A stretch of DNA of 64,000 nucleotides, taken from NCBI RefSeq assembly GCF_014243345.1, contig NZ_JACLZF010000002.1, positions 434,001 to 498,000 of the forward strand, read 5' to 3'. The stretch is from Robiginitalea sp. SC105. GTDB lineage: Bacteria > Bacteroidota > Bacteroidia > Flavobacteriales > Flavobacteriaceae. Below, piece after piece: positions 18,124-26,231 of this stretch. Numbering within the stretch: the stretch's first letter is position 1; each line of letters opens with the position of its first letter. The translations under genes were made by a program, and so were the position numbers. The notes under the pieces are model-generated. The model did no database searches and had not been told where the DNA came from. It was given only the letters and a program-made list of their open reading frames with translations.

Positions 18124-19263
18124 TTAGAAGGAGTAGATGGCTGCCAGGACAAAGGAAGCCAGGCTATCGCCGATCTCCAGGTCGCTATCCACAAAATACA
18201 CACTGTCTTCCGATGCTTTGTCAAAGCGGATCTCCGGCTTGACAATCAGGTGGTCGCCAATCGTGGCGCTTCCGGTCAGGGTCAGGGCCAGTACGTTGGC
18301 GTCCGGGGCAACGGCCCCGATGGCGCCGTAGTTTTCCATTTCTGAAAAATACTCTCCCCTCAGGCCGACGGTAAAATTCTCCGAGGTCTTGTACTGCGGG
18401 TACAGGGCCACGCCGTAGAACCCGGTACCATCCGTATCCTGGTACGTGGCATTGATACCCAGGAAGAATTCTTCAGTCACGTCAAACCCGCCGGTATAGT
18501 CGATCTGGAAAAGCGCTTTGAGGTCCGTGTCGACAAACTCCCCGGTTCCCGTGTTGTAGAATTCGGTGAATCCCTGCTTCCCGTACAACAGGTTCAGGTA
18601 TTGTCCCTTATAGCCGAGCTGTGCGCCGAACGAAGGTGAGCCGAATGGGTCGAACTCCGTCCAGTCGGTCGGGTTCAGGACGGCCAGCATCAGGGACAGG
18701 TCATCGCTCAGTGCAAAGTCCGCTTTCAAACCCGTATGGCTGAACGGCCCGTAGGAAAACATGTAGGAGGTGCTGTAATTGAAATTGGCAACCGGTGAGA
18801 TCACTTCATAGCCCAAAAAGGTGTTGAAGTTACCAAAGGTCAGGGTGACGGTCTCGGAAACATTCCAGTACACGTACAACTGGTTGACGATGGCCGGGGA
18901 CCCGAACGAATTAAATACTGCATCCTCCCCGCGAGGGCCGAAAACCAGGTCGGCTACCGCACCGACATCTCCGTGTTCATAGGAAAGGATGGCATTGGCC
19001 ATACCGATGGCAAAGCCCGTATCGTTCGCAAAGGAACTCCCGGGGGCGGACGGGAAGGCGAACACATCGCCGGACTCATCAAGCATGACTTTGTTCAGGC
19101 CAGTGAGGTTGGCCCGGTAATAGGCATCCACGGAACCGCTGAGGGTGAACCCGTCAGTCCAGCTGGTGGCCTCATCATCCTGGGCGCTCAGTTGGGAAGC
19201 GGTCATCAGGACGGCTGCAAAAAGCAGGAATTTTATGTATCTTGAATTTTTAATCTGTTTCAT
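18124..19263 (-). CDS. Outer-membrane beta-barrel porin (OmpL-like, BBP2 family)
   Basis: 379 residues with a signal peptide (cleavage near QLSAQ), alternating amphipathic strands throughout and a terminal aromatic (LAAIYSF), the usual outer-membrane insertion signal. Segments such as FTLSGSVDAYYRAN and GNFNTFLGYEVISPVANFNYS fit the putative beta-barrel porin-2 family. It lies downstream of amt and the PII gene on the same strand, 117 bases after amt with a hairpin between, so it is probably the tail of the nitrogen operon and may let ammonium or small nitrogen compounds through the outer membrane. That role is inferred from position. Confidence 0.87.
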   Translation of the reverse strand: MKQIKNSRYIKFLLFAAVLMTASQLSAQDDEATSWTDGFTLSGSVDAYYRANLTGLNKVMLDESGDVFAFPSAPGSSFANDTGFAIGMANAILSYEHGDVGAVADLVFGPRGEDAVFNSFGSPAIVNQLYVYWNVSETVTLTFGNFNTFLGYEVISPVANFNYSTSYMFSYGPFSHTGLKADFALSDDLSLMLAVLNPTDWTEFDPFGSPSFGAQLGYKGQYLNLLYGKQGFTEFYNTGTGEFVDTDLKALFQIDYTGGFDVTEEFFLGINATYQDTDGTGFYGVALYPQYKTSENFTVGLRGEYFSEMENYGAIGAVAPDANVLALTLTGSATIGDHLIVKPEIRFDKASEDSVYFVDSDLEIGDSLASFVLAAIYSF

Positions 19264-19337
19264 ATTGTTAGAGATTGGACTCCCCGGTCGGGAGCGATTT
19301 AAATTGTTCGTTTACAATTGCAATGGAAATGGGTTAT

Positions 19338-19367
19338 AAACGGAGCGTTCTGCCAAACGCTCCGTTT
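19338..19367 (-). terminator. Hairpin between amt and the porin gene
   Basis: AAACGGAGCGTT (19338-19349) and AACGCTCCGTTT (19356-19367) form a perfect 12-bp stem with a 6-base loop. In the minus direction it lacks a T-run, so partial termination or an mRNA-stability hairpin that lowers porin relative to amt is plausible. Confidence 0.65.
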
Positions 19368-19380
19368 TCATTTTCAGGTA

Positions 19381-20625
19381 TTAGTGTTGATTGAGTCGGA
19401 AATCGGAATAGGCATCCATTCCGTGTTCGTGGATATCGAGACCTTCCAGTTCTTCCTCTTTCGATACGCGGATCCCCACGGTTTTCTTGAGGGCCAGGAT
19501 GATGATGGCTGCAGAAATGATACAGAAGATCCCTGCGGCACCAACACCAGTCAGCTGGTACAGGAACTGGTCAACCCCTGCTTTGTCGCCGAAGATTCCG
19601 ACGGCGAGGGTCCCCCAGATACCACAAATGAGGTGGACGGTGACGGCACCTACCGGGTCGTCGAGGCGGATCCGGTCGATAAAGGCCACGCCCCCTACGA
19701 TAATGGCTCCCGCAATCAGGCCGATTACCACCGCCTCATTGGGTGACATCAGGTCTGCGCCAGCGGTGATTCCCACAAGCCCCCCGAGGATTCCGTTCAG
19801 GAACATGGTCAGGTCGTAATTCTTATATGCCAGGGTCGATACCACGAAGGCGCTTACCCCGCCGGCGGCGGCTGCCAGGGATGTGGTCACCAGCACCAGG
19901 GAGGTCAGTGCCGGGTCCCCGGAGAGTACGGAACCCCCGTTAAAACCAAACCATCCAAGCCACAGGATCAGCACCCCGGCTGTTGCCAGGGGGATATTGT
20001 GTCCCGGGATTGCCTTGGGTTTCCCGTCCTCACCGAATTTGCCAATCCGGGAGCCCAGCAACCAGATGGCGATCAGCGCTCCCCAGCCGCCAACAGAGTG
20101 GACCAGGGTAGAACCGGCAAAGTCATAAAAGCCCGCATCGTCCCCACCCAGGGTGGACAGGAAGCCGCCTCCCCATTGCCAGGAACCGACAATCGGGTAG
20201 ACCAGGCCTACGTAAATAATGGTAAAGACCATAAAGGGGCCTATCTTGACGCGTTCAGCGACAGCCCCTGATACAATGGTAGCTGCCGTAGCGGCAAACA
20301 TCCCCTGGAAGAGGAAATCCGTCCAGTAGGTATAGCCACCGTCTGCGTATTCCGGCGTCAGGCCGGCCGCGTCAGTCCCCAGGCCAAAGCCCGCGAAGCC
20401 GAGGTACCCGTTAAATTCCCCCGGGTACATCAGGTTGAACCCGCCGATATAATACATCAGCAGCCCAACGGTTATAATAAAAATGTTCTTGAACAGAATG
20501 TTGATGGTATTTTTCTGCCGTGTCAGGCCAATCTCGAGAAAGGCAAATCCGGTATGCATGAAGAACACCAGGGCGGTGCACACCATCATCCAGATGTTGT
20601 TTGCTGTAAATAATCCAGTATCCAT
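19381..20625 (-). CDS. amt: Ammonium transporter (Amt family)
   Basis: Inner-membrane ammonium channel, 414 residues from the ATG at 20625, about eleven membrane helices. Family marks include HTGFAFLEIGLTRQKN near the start, the twin pore histidines in STLVHSVGGWGAL and TVHLICGIWGTL, and LWLGWFGFNGGS. A longer upstream frame overlaps the PII gene and is not used. It lies 25 bases after the PII gene, the classic glnK-amtB pairing in which PII blocks the channel when nitrogen is plentiful. Confidence 0.97.
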   Translation of the reverse strand: MDTGLFTANNIWMMVCTALVFFMHTGFAFLEIGLTRQKNTINILFKNIFIITVGLLMYYIGGFNLMYPGEFNGYLGFAGFGLGTDAAGLTPEYADGGYTYWTDFLFQGMFAATAATIVSGAVAERVKIGPFMVFTIIYVGLVYPIVGSWQWGGGFLSTLGGDDAGFYDFAGSTLVHSVGGWGALIAIWLLGSRIGKFGEDGKPKAIPGHNIPLATAGVLILWLGWFGFNGGSVLSGDPALTSLVLVTTSLAAAAGGVSAFVVSTLAYKNYDLTMFLNGILGGLVGITAGADLMSPNEAVVIGLIAGAIIVGGVAFIDRIRLDDPVGAVTVHLICGIWGTLAVGIFGDKAGVDQFLYQLTGVGAAGIFCIISAAIIILALKKTVGIRVSKEEELEGLDIHEHGMDAYSDFRLNQH

Positions 20626-20650
20626 AATAAATTTCGTTGAGTTAGTTAGA

Positions 20651-20989
20651 TTAGTTGATGCCGGCGTGGCCGCTTTCCTTGGTTCTGATCCGGTAGGCTT
20701 CCACCACGTCCGAGACGAAAATTTTACCGTCTCCGACATTTCCGGTGTACGCCGTATCGAGGAGCGTATTTACTGTACGCTCCAGGAAATCGTCCGACAC
20801 CACGATGACCAGATACCTGCGCTGGATATCTGACGTGCTGTACGAAATGCCCCGGTAAACATGGCCCTGCTTTTCATTGCCAACACCGGTAACATCCCAA
20901 TAACTGAAGAAATTCACCTCAATCTGATGGAGGGCTTTTTTGACCTCATCAAATTTGGATTTTCGAATAATTGCTTCCACTTTTTTCAT
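20651..20989 (-). CDS. glnK: Nitrogen regulatory protein PII
   Basis: 112 residues, the standard PII length, starting at the ATG at 20989 (MKKVEAIIRKSKFDEV). The T-loop reads GHVYRGISYST; Tyr50 sits where E. coli PII has the uridylylated Tyr51, though the loop is a residue or two shorter and the surroundings differ. The ATP-binding GNVGDGKIFV and IRTKE segments are present. It is followed at once by amt, so I call it GlnK-type. Two tandem GC-box dyads lie 47-125 bases upstream. Confidence 0.95.
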   Translation of the reverse strand: MKKVEAIIRKSKFDEVKKALHQIEVNFFSYWDVTGVGNEKQGHVYRGISYSTSDIQRRYLVIVVSDDFLERTVNTLLDTAYTGNVGDGKIFVSDVVEAYRIRTKESGHAGIN

Positions 20990-21035
20990 GGGTATATGTT
21001 TTTGTTGATCGGGCCAAATATATATTAAAATGGAC

Positions 21036-21114
21036 ACACCCTTTGTTTGAAAGGGGTGTTAGCGGGTATTTTTATGTTTATCATAAAATGACCCCCCTAA
21101 AATTTAGGGTGTGT
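21036..21114. promoter_or_regulatory. Two tandem GC-box palindromes upstream of glnK-amt
   Basis: First dyad: ACACCC (21036-21041), eleven bases, GGGGTGT (21053-21059). Second: ACCCCC (21091-21096), eleven bases, GGTGTGT (21108-21114), with a perfect inner palindrome CCCTAAA-A-TTTAGGG (21095-21109). Their starts are 55 bases apart, about five helical turns. Both resemble the dyad between the glutamine synthetase genes. The rest of the 351-bp gap 20990-21340 shows no gene apart from repeats at its crcB end. Confidence 0.55.
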
Positions 21115-21270
21115 CTTTTTAAACAAGATTTTTTTGGTATATCGTCGATAAAAGGGACGGTAAAAACAGGAAATGGCGCTTTTTCGGGTTGATTCTACCT
21201 TATACACCAGGAAATTGTTGGTTTTCAGTCAAAAACCGAAAGAAAAGTTACAATTGTAAATGACGGGGAT

Positions 21271-21372
21271 CAGAACCAGAGTAAAATTTGGAAACAGGGA
21301 GAAATTCAGAACCAGCGGGAAATTCGGAACCAGGGGAAATTCAGAACCAGCGGGAAATCCAGAATCCCAGGG
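21271..21372. repeat. Degenerate 18-bp tandem repeats
   Basis: Five units of 17-18 bases (starts 21271, 21289, 21307, 21325, 21342) plus a partial one, all variants of CAGAACCAGCGGGAAATT. The last units run into the 3' end of crcB and encode part of its C-terminal ISRWF tail, so repeat growth may have altered that end. Confidence 0.75.
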
Positions 21373-21712
21373 CAACGGCCAGCAACCCTGCCAGCAGGCT
21401 GCCCAGGGTATAGAAAATAAAAGGGAGGAAGTTTCCGTCCCGGAGCATGCCGAACTGTTCCAGGCTGAAAGAAGAAAAGGTGGTGAACCCCCCGCAGAAG
21501 CCCGAGGCGAGTAAAGCACTCTGGACCGGGTTGACAAACTGGTTGCGCAGGGAAGCACCCAGGACGATGCCGATTAGGAGGCAGCCGAGAATATTGGCCA
21601 GGAAGGTGCCCAGGTAAAATCCCGAAATCATCGGATTCAGGTACCTGCCCATGAGGAACCTGAGGCCGCTTCCAAGGCCACCACCCAAAAATACCAGGAG
21701 CAAGTGTTTCAT
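21341..21712 (-). CDS. crcB: Fluoride exporter CrcB/Fluc
   Basis: Small inner-membrane fluoride channel that works as a dual-topology dimer. 123 residues, four hydrophobic helices. The signature GFCGGFTTFSSFSLE lies near residue 71, preceded by GTFLANILGCLLIG, whose conserved Asn lines the pore. The stop codon lies inside the tandem repeat block. No fluoride riboswitch was recognised upstream. Confidence 0.94.
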   Translation of the reverse strand: MKHLLLVFLGGGLGSGLRFLMGRYLNPMISGFYLGTFLANILGCLLIGIVLGASLRNQFVNPVQSALLASGFCGGFTTFSSFSLEQFGMLRDGNFLPFIFYTLGSLLAGLLAVALGFWISRWF

Positions 21713-21789
21713 AAAAAAACCCGATCAGTTAAGATACGGGAGAGGGATGTCAGGCCCTGTCCAGGGCCTAAAGCTACTAAATCTTCGGA

Positions 21790-21969
21790 TTAAACGGCCT
21801 TGCGGAGTTCGCCGTCCGCAGATTTGAGCGGATAAATCTTGAAGGGGGCTGCAAGGCGCTGCCCGGATGTTGAACGGTTCCGGTTCCAGACAGCCACAGA
21901 AGAACTGAAGATCAACAGCAAGGCATTGATTACCAGCAAAACTGAGAAAATAACAAGAAAAACGGTCAT
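21790..21969 (-). CDS. 59-residue single-span membrane protein
   Basis: Reading the minus strand from ATG 21969 gives 59 residues: a hydrophobic helix (MTVFLVIFSVLLVINALLLI) followed by a polar tail ending YPLKSADGELRKAV. A TACTTTTG promoter box lies about 30 bases upstream on the same strand, which supports a real gene. No family function is known to me. It is followed by crcB on the same strand. Confidence 0.65.
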   Translation of the reverse strand: MTVFLVIFSVLLVINALLLIFSSSVAVWNRNRSTSGQRLAAPFKIYPLKSADGELRKAV

Positions 21970-21997
21970 TGGTCGGATGCTACTAAAAAGTATAACG

Positions 21998-22005
21998 CAA
22001 AAGTA
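21998..22005 (-). promoter_or_regulatory. -7 box of the 59-residue membrane protein gene
   Basis: TACTTTTG on the minus strand (CAAAAGTA on plus) fits TAnnTTTG and lies 29 bases before ATG 21969. Confidence 0.45.
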
Positions 22006-22087
22006 CGTTTTTTCTTATATGATACGCAGCAATTCCGGTATTTGATCGGTCCGGGCGTTATTTTTATCAATCCTGCAGGGGTCTGCC

Positions 22088-22276
22088 CTAGTTTTTGAGG
22101 AAATATTTGAGAAGCAGCAACAGGATTATAAATCCTGCAAACAGGAGCAGGACAGTAAACGTTCCCTTGTACTGTTTTCGCTGCCATTGCCGGTCCCGCC
22201 TGTACATCACTACCAGGACCGCCACAAAGGCGATGAAAAAAAGCAGTGCGAAAACCATTTGCCCGGTGCTGAACAT
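22088..22276 (-). CDS. 62-residue two-helix membrane protein
   Basis: MFSTGQMVFALLFFIAFVAV starts a first membrane helix, followed by a very basic loop (YRRDRQWQRKQYKG) and a second helix (FTVLLLFAGFIILLLLLKYF). With a positive loop, a hairpin with both ends outside the cytoplasm is likely. It shares a 42-bp gap with the divergent MazG-like gene, and both directions have TAnnTTTG-like boxes. Function unknown. Confidence 0.7.
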   Translation of the reverse strand: MFSTGQMVFALLFFIAFVAVLVVMYRRDRQWQRKQYKGTFTVLLLFAGFIILLLLLKYFLKN

Positions 22277-22292
22277 CTTTCTATTTTTAGTG

Positions 22293-22300
22293 CAAAATTA
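22293..22300 (-). promoter_or_regulatory. -7 box of the two-helix membrane protein gene
   Basis: Minus-strand TAATTTTG fits TAnnTTTG and lies 17 bases before the ATG at 22276. Confidence 0.4.
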
Positions 22301-22318
22301 CTCCAAATACCTCCATCC

Positions 22319-22708
22319 ATGAAACGAAATATCGCTGCGGTTGCCGAATTCCACCAGGCTTTTGGCCTGGGAATTTCCCACGAGCCACAGGCAAATCTGG
22401 GCCCTGAGGTCAACATGCTCCGGTTCCGGTTGATGCAGGAAGAAAACGAGGAGTACCTGGAGGCGGCGTCCAACGGGGACCTGGTCGAGGTGGCCGATGC
22501 GCTGGGGGATATGCTCTACATCCTTTGCGGTACCATCCTTGAACACGGCCTCCAGCACAAGATTGAGGCGGTTTTCGAGGCCATACAAAAAAGCAATATG
22601 AGCAAACTCGGCGCGGACGGCAAACCCATCTACCGGGAGGACGGAAAGGTCCTGAAAGGCCCGGGTTATTTCAAACCGGATATCTCCGGGGTCCTCGATA
22701 AGGGCTGA
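22319..22708 (+). CDS. MazG/HisE-like nucleotide pyrophosphohydrolase
   Basis: 129 residues from ATG 22319. The all-alpha NTP pyrophosphatase metal motifs are visible: EENEEYLEAASNGD and, after it, EVADALGDMLYILCG, i.e. the paired E-x-x-E and E-x-x-D helices that hold Mg. Such enzymes cleave nucleoside triphosphates to monophosphates, often for nucleotide-pool cleaning; the substrate cannot be read off. The C-terminal GKPIYREDGKVLKGPGYFKPD is typical of the phosphoribosyl-ATP-diphosphatase-like subgroup. Its stop abuts that of ilvE. Confidence 0.85.
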   Translation: MKRNIAAVAEFHQAFGLGISHEPQANLGPEVNMLRFRLMQEENEEYLEAASNGDLVEVADALGDMLYILCGTILEHGLQHKIEAVFEAIQKSNMSKLGADGKPIYREDGKVLKGPGYFKPDISGVLDKG

Positions 22709-23776
22709 TCAGTCCAGGGGGAACCGCCATCCGAAGGGATCCTCGGCCCGGTTGTACTGAATATCGGTGATCCGCTTTTTAAAGTGGGACGCATAACTGT
22801 CATCCAGTTCCGGCAGTTCGTATTTCTTACCCCTGTAGCCAAAGCTGCTGATAGGGGAAACGACCGCGGCGGTGCCGGCCCCGAAGAGCTCTTTCAGCGT
22901 GCCGTCCCCGGAGGCCGCAATCACTTCGGACACCTTTATTTTTCGAACCTCCAGCGGAATCCCTTCCGCTTCTGCCAGCCGCAGGATACTCTTGCGTGTA
23001 ATCCCGTCCAGTATCCGGTCGCTGGTGGGCGCCGTCAAAAGCGTATCGCCGATCCGGATAAAAATATTCATGGCGCCGGCCTCCTCGATATAATCGTGAT
23101 GGTGGTCGTCCGTCCAGATTACTTGCTGGAACCCCTCTTTGGCGGCGAGTTGGGTGGGGTAGAACTGCCCGGCATAATTCCCTCCAGCCTTGGCAAAACC
23201 CGTTCCCCCATCGGCTGCCCGGGAATAGGCCTCTTCGATCCGGACACTTACCTTGCCGGAAAAATAAGCGCCTGACGGCGCGCAGGCGATGATAAAGGTG
23301 TACTCGCTGGCAGGGGAAGCGTGGAATCCCGTGCCGGAAGCGAAAATAAACGGACGTATGTAAAGGGAGCTCCCGGCCCGGGCGGGAATCCAGTCCCGAT
23401 CCACCTCCAGGAGCGCCTTGAGGCCTTCCATGAAAAGACCATCGGGGAGTTCCGGGATGGCCATGCGGGCTGCGGAGATGTTCAATCGCTTCTGGTTCTC
23501 CTCCGGCCGGAACAGCCAGGCATTACCCTCTGCATCCTTGTAGGCCTTCATGCCCTCAAAAACGCTCTGGCCGTAGTGGAAGATCTTGGAAGCCGGGTCA
23601 AGGGTCAGCGGGCCATAGGGTACGATGGCGGCGTCCTGCCACCTGCCGTCCCGGTAGGTGCACCGGAACATGTGGTCCGTGAATACGCTGCCGAATGCCA
23701 GGTTGTCGAAGTCTACTTCCGGGAGTCGGGACTTGGCAACCCGCTGTACCGGGATCTCATTGATTGTGATGCTCAT
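22709..23776 (-). CDS. ilvE: Branched-chain amino-acid aminotransferase
   Basis: PLP enzyme swapping amino groups between Leu/Ile/Val and 2-oxoglutarate. 355 residues, the size of the class IV long (BCAT-II-like) form. The PLP Lys is K196 in FAKAGGNYAG; IFHYGQSVFEGMKAY, SLYIRPFIFASG and EEAGAMNIF are family blocks. It stands alone on its strand, convergent with the MazG-like gene and divergent from a DUF4920 gene. Confidence 0.96.
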   Translation of the reverse strand: MSITINEIPVQRVAKSRLPEVDFDNLAFGSVFTDHMFRCTYRDGRWQDAAIVPYGPLTLDPASKIFHYGQSVFEGMKAYKDAEGNAWLFRPEENQKRLNISAARMAIPELPDGLFMEGLKALLEVDRDWIPARAGSSLYIRPFIFASGTGFHASPASEYTFIIACAPSGAYFSGKVSVRIEEAYSRAADGGTGFAKAGGNYAGQFYPTQLAAKEGFQQVIWTDDHHHDYIEEAGAMNIFIRIGDTLLTAPTSDRILDGITRKSILRLAEAEGIPLEVRKIKVSEVIAASGDGTLKELFGAGTAAVVSPISSFGYRGKKYELPELDDSYASHFKKRITDIQYNRAEDPFGWRFPLD

Positions 23777-23880
23777 ATCGTCGGATTCAGGTGCTAAAAT
23801 TACATAATTTAATTCACCGGGGCTTTCTTTTTTAGCCCGAAATTCCGGACTTTTGAAGGGTAAACCAATTCCTTCGGGTC

Positions 23881-24375
23881 ATGAAGAAACCGAGAATATA
23901 CCCCCTTAAAACATTCCTGGGAGCCCTCCTGTTAATCGCAGGTGCCGGAACGCTTTCCGGACAGACGGATTCCAACTATTCAGAGGCAGGTGCCTCCCTG
24001 TCGGTCGCGGCTCCCATGGATGCGGACCGGGCCGCAGATTTTTTCGCGAGCCTGCAACCGGCAGATACCCTGGATGCCGTCTTCCGGGCCCGGGTGGTCG
24101 ATGTGTGCCAGGCAAAGGGATGCTGGATGCGCCTGGAGCTTCCCGAGGGCCGGGAGGTCATGGTCCGGTTCAAAGACTACGGCTTTTTCGTGCCCATGGA
24201 TATTGCGGGGCGTGAAGTGGTCGTCGGGGGCAAGGCGTTTATCTCTGAGGTTTCCGAAGCTGAGCGGCGGCACCTTGCCGAAGATGCAGGCCTCCCGGAG
24301 GCCGAGGTGATGGCTATCACGGGCCCGGCGCGTGAACCCGGATTCGTCGCGGAGGGTGTGCGTATATTCAATTGA
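23881..24375 (+). CDS. DUF4920 family secreted protein
   Basis: 164 residues with an N-terminal signal (hydrophobic 11-24, cleavage near LSGQ). The DUF4920 core is present: ARVVDVCQAKGCWMRL with its C-x4-C pair, then VMVRFKDYGFFVPMDI and a C-terminal ITGPAREPGFVAEGVRIF. The two cysteines suggest metal or heme binding, but the family is uncharacterised. Its stop codon is two bases from the likely start of mnmD, so they probably form an operon. Confidence 0.87.
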   Translation: MKKPRIYPLKTFLGALLLIAGAGTLSGQTDSNYSEAGASLSVAAPMDADRAADFFASLQPADTLDAVFRARVVDVCQAKGCWMRLELPEGREVMVRFKDYGFFVPMDIAGREVVVGGKAFISEVSEAERRHLAEDAGLPEAEVMAITGPAREPGFVAEGVRIFN

Positions 24376-24376
24376 T

Positions 24377-25042
24377 TTGGAACGGCGGATCGTCAGGACC
24401 TCCGATGGTTCGCGGACCATACAGATCCCGCAGTGGCAGGAACAGTACCATTCCATGCACGGGGCCTTGCAGGAGTCCAGGCATGTTTTTATCCGGCATG
24501 GGCTCAGCCTGTATGCGGACCGTAAACTCCGGGTACTCGAGATGGGTTTTGGCACCGGCCTGAATGCGCTCATCAGCCTGCTGGAGGCCCCCAAACTGGG
24601 GCTGGTGCTGGAGTATACTGCCCTGGAGGCCTATCCGGTGACCCAGCAGGAATGGCAGGCCCTGGACTACGGCGGCTTGTTTGAGGACGATGCGGCCCGG
24701 GACCATTTCCAAAAGCTGCATCAGGCCGACTGGGAAAAACCGTCAGCAGTTACTCCCTGGTTCACCCTTTGCAAGGTACAGGCCGACCTGCTCGGATTTT
24801 CCGAAGAGGATGCGTACGACCTGGTTTATTTTGACGCCTTTGGTGCGCGCGTGCAGCCGGAGCTCTGGACAGAGGCGGTTTTCGGCAGCATGTTCCGGGC
24901 TTTGGGCGGGGGCGGCCGCCTGGTCACCTATGCCGCCAAGGGCAGTGTCCGCAGGGCCATGCAGGCATGCGGGTTTACAGTGGAGCGCCTGCCCGGCCCG
25001 CCGGGAAAACGCGAGATGCTCCGGGCGGTCAAACCGGTTTAA
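24377..25042 (+). CDS. mnmD: tRNA (mnm5s2U34) methyltransferase, MnmD type
   Basis: SAM-dependent last step of the wobble-uridine modification in tRNAs. About 221 residues: LERRIVRTSDGSRTI at the N-terminus, SAM motif EMGFGTGLNA, and VYFDAFGARVQPELW with the catalytic Asp. It corresponds to the methylase half of MnmC with no oxidase half attached, as is usual in this phylum. Start choice is uncertain: TTG 24377 matches where homologues begin; in-frame GTGs at 24332 and 24356 would overlap the DUF4920 gene. Confidence 0.88.
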   Translation: MERRIVRTSDGSRTIQIPQWQEQYHSMHGALQESRHVFIRHGLSLYADRKLRVLEMGFGTGLNALISLLEAPKLGLVLEYTALEAYPVTQQEWQALDYGGLFEDDAARDHFQKLHQADWEKPSAVTPWFTLCKVQADLLGFSEEDAYDLVYFDAFGARVQPELWTEAVFGSMFRALGGGGRLVTYAAKGSVRRAMQACGFTVERLPGPPGKREMLRAVKPV

Positions 25043-25185
25043 AAAAGCGGTCGTAAACAGCTTCCGGAAATCTGCAGGAGCCAGCCGGCAACCTGTGCAA
25101 AACTCAGGCGGGAACCTAATGTTAAATCGGCATTAAAGGCCAACCGCCCCGGGTATAAAACCCCTACTTTTACCCCAAAAAGGAT

Positions 25186-26094
25186 TTGAAAGTACTGATA
25201 ACAGGGGCAACAGGTTTGGTAGGCACCGCTATTACGCGCCAATGCCGGGATGCGGGCATCGAGGTGCATTACCTTACCACACGCCCGGAGAAAATCCGTA
25301 ACGAGCCCGGGTATACCGGATTCGTCTGGGACCCCTCCGAGGGAAGTATGGACCCCCAGAGTTTGAGTGGCGTACAGGCCATCATCAACCTGGCGGGTGC
25401 TTCCATAGCCCAGCCCTGGACGCAGGCAAACAGAAAGCGCATCCAGCAGAGCCGGACCGACAGCCTCAGCACGCTTTTCAACCAGCTCTCAAAGCATGGC
25501 AAAGGGGAGGTGGAATACCTGGTGTCGGCCTCGGCAATCGGCATCTATCCCCACTCCTACACAGAATACCACACCGAAGCCGACGGGAACACCGGCCAGG
25601 GGTTCCTGGCCGAAACGGTGCGCCTCTGGGAAGCCGGTGTGCGCGATTTTGATTCCCTCGGCATCCCCTGCGGCATCCTGCGGCTGGGCCTGGTACTCGC
25701 GGCGCACGAAGGGGCCCTGCCGGCGATTGCGCGCCCGGTAAAGGCTTTTGTGGGAGCCCCGTTGGGCAACGGCCGACAATGGCAGTCCTGGATCCACCTC
25801 AACGATGCGGCGGCCCTCTTCCTCTTTGCAGTAGACCAGCGGCTTGAGGGGGTCTTTAACGCTGTGGCCCCCAATCCGGTGACCAATGAAAAACTGACCC
25901 GGCAGGTAGCCGAAGCCCTTGACAAACCCCTTTGGTTGCCGCGAATCCCGGCATGGTTCCTGCGCCTGGTCCTGGGCGATCGGGCCGCCCTTGTCCTCGA
26001 TAGCCAGCGGGTGTGTTCCGACAAGGTCCGTATGGAGGGATTTGGTTTTGGGTTTGCCAACCTGCAACCCGCCCTGGAAGACCTTCTTACCTGA
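25186..26094 (+). CDS. TIGR01777 family NAD(P)-binding epimerase
   Basis: 302 residues, SDR-like Rossmann protein of the YfcH group. N-terminal MKVLITGATGLVGTAI is the dinucleotide loop, INLAGASIAQPWT the second family motif, and NGRQWQSWIHLNDAAALF and FNAVAPNPVTN are diagnostic for TIGR01777. Substrate unknown. The start is TTG 25186, as no ATG lies upstream of the nucleotide-binding strand; TACTTTTA upstream is close to the promoter consensus. Confidence 0.92.
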   Translation: MKVLITGATGLVGTAITRQCRDAGIEVHYLTTRPEKIRNEPGYTGFVWDPSEGSMDPQSLSGVQAIINLAGASIAQPWTQANRKRIQQSRTDSLSTLFNQLSKHGKGEVEYLVSASAIGIYPHSYTEYHTEADGNTGQGFLAETVRLWEAGVRDFDSLGIPCGILRLGLVLAAHEGALPAIARPVKAFVGAPLGNGRQWQSWIHLNDAAALFLFAVDQRLEGVFNAVAPNPVTNEKLTRQVAEALDKPLWLPRIPAWFLRLVLGDRAALVLDSQRVCSDKVRMEGFGFGFANLQPALEDLLT

Positions 26095-26154
26095 TACCGG
26101 ACAGGCGCGCGCCCTTTGGCCAGAAGTTGTCAGGGAATCCCCCGATTTTTCGTG

Positions 26155-26192
26155 ACATTTTGACATTTTGCCAGGAATTGGCAGTACTTTTG
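26155..26192 (+). promoter_or_regulatory. grpE-dnaJ promoter with direct repeat and dyad
   Basis: TACTTTTG (26185-26192) fits the -7 box TAnnTTTG; a TTG (26160-26162) lies 22 bases upstream. Overlapping it are a direct repeat ACATTTTG (26155-26162 and 26163-26170) and the dyad TGCCA-N5-TGGCA (26169-26183). This is not the CIRCE element. It may be the site of an unrecognised heat-shock regulator. Confidence 0.5.
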
Positions 26193-26231
26193 CCGCTCAG
26201 AATTGAAATCAAGGAAAAATAAGTATTTCAA

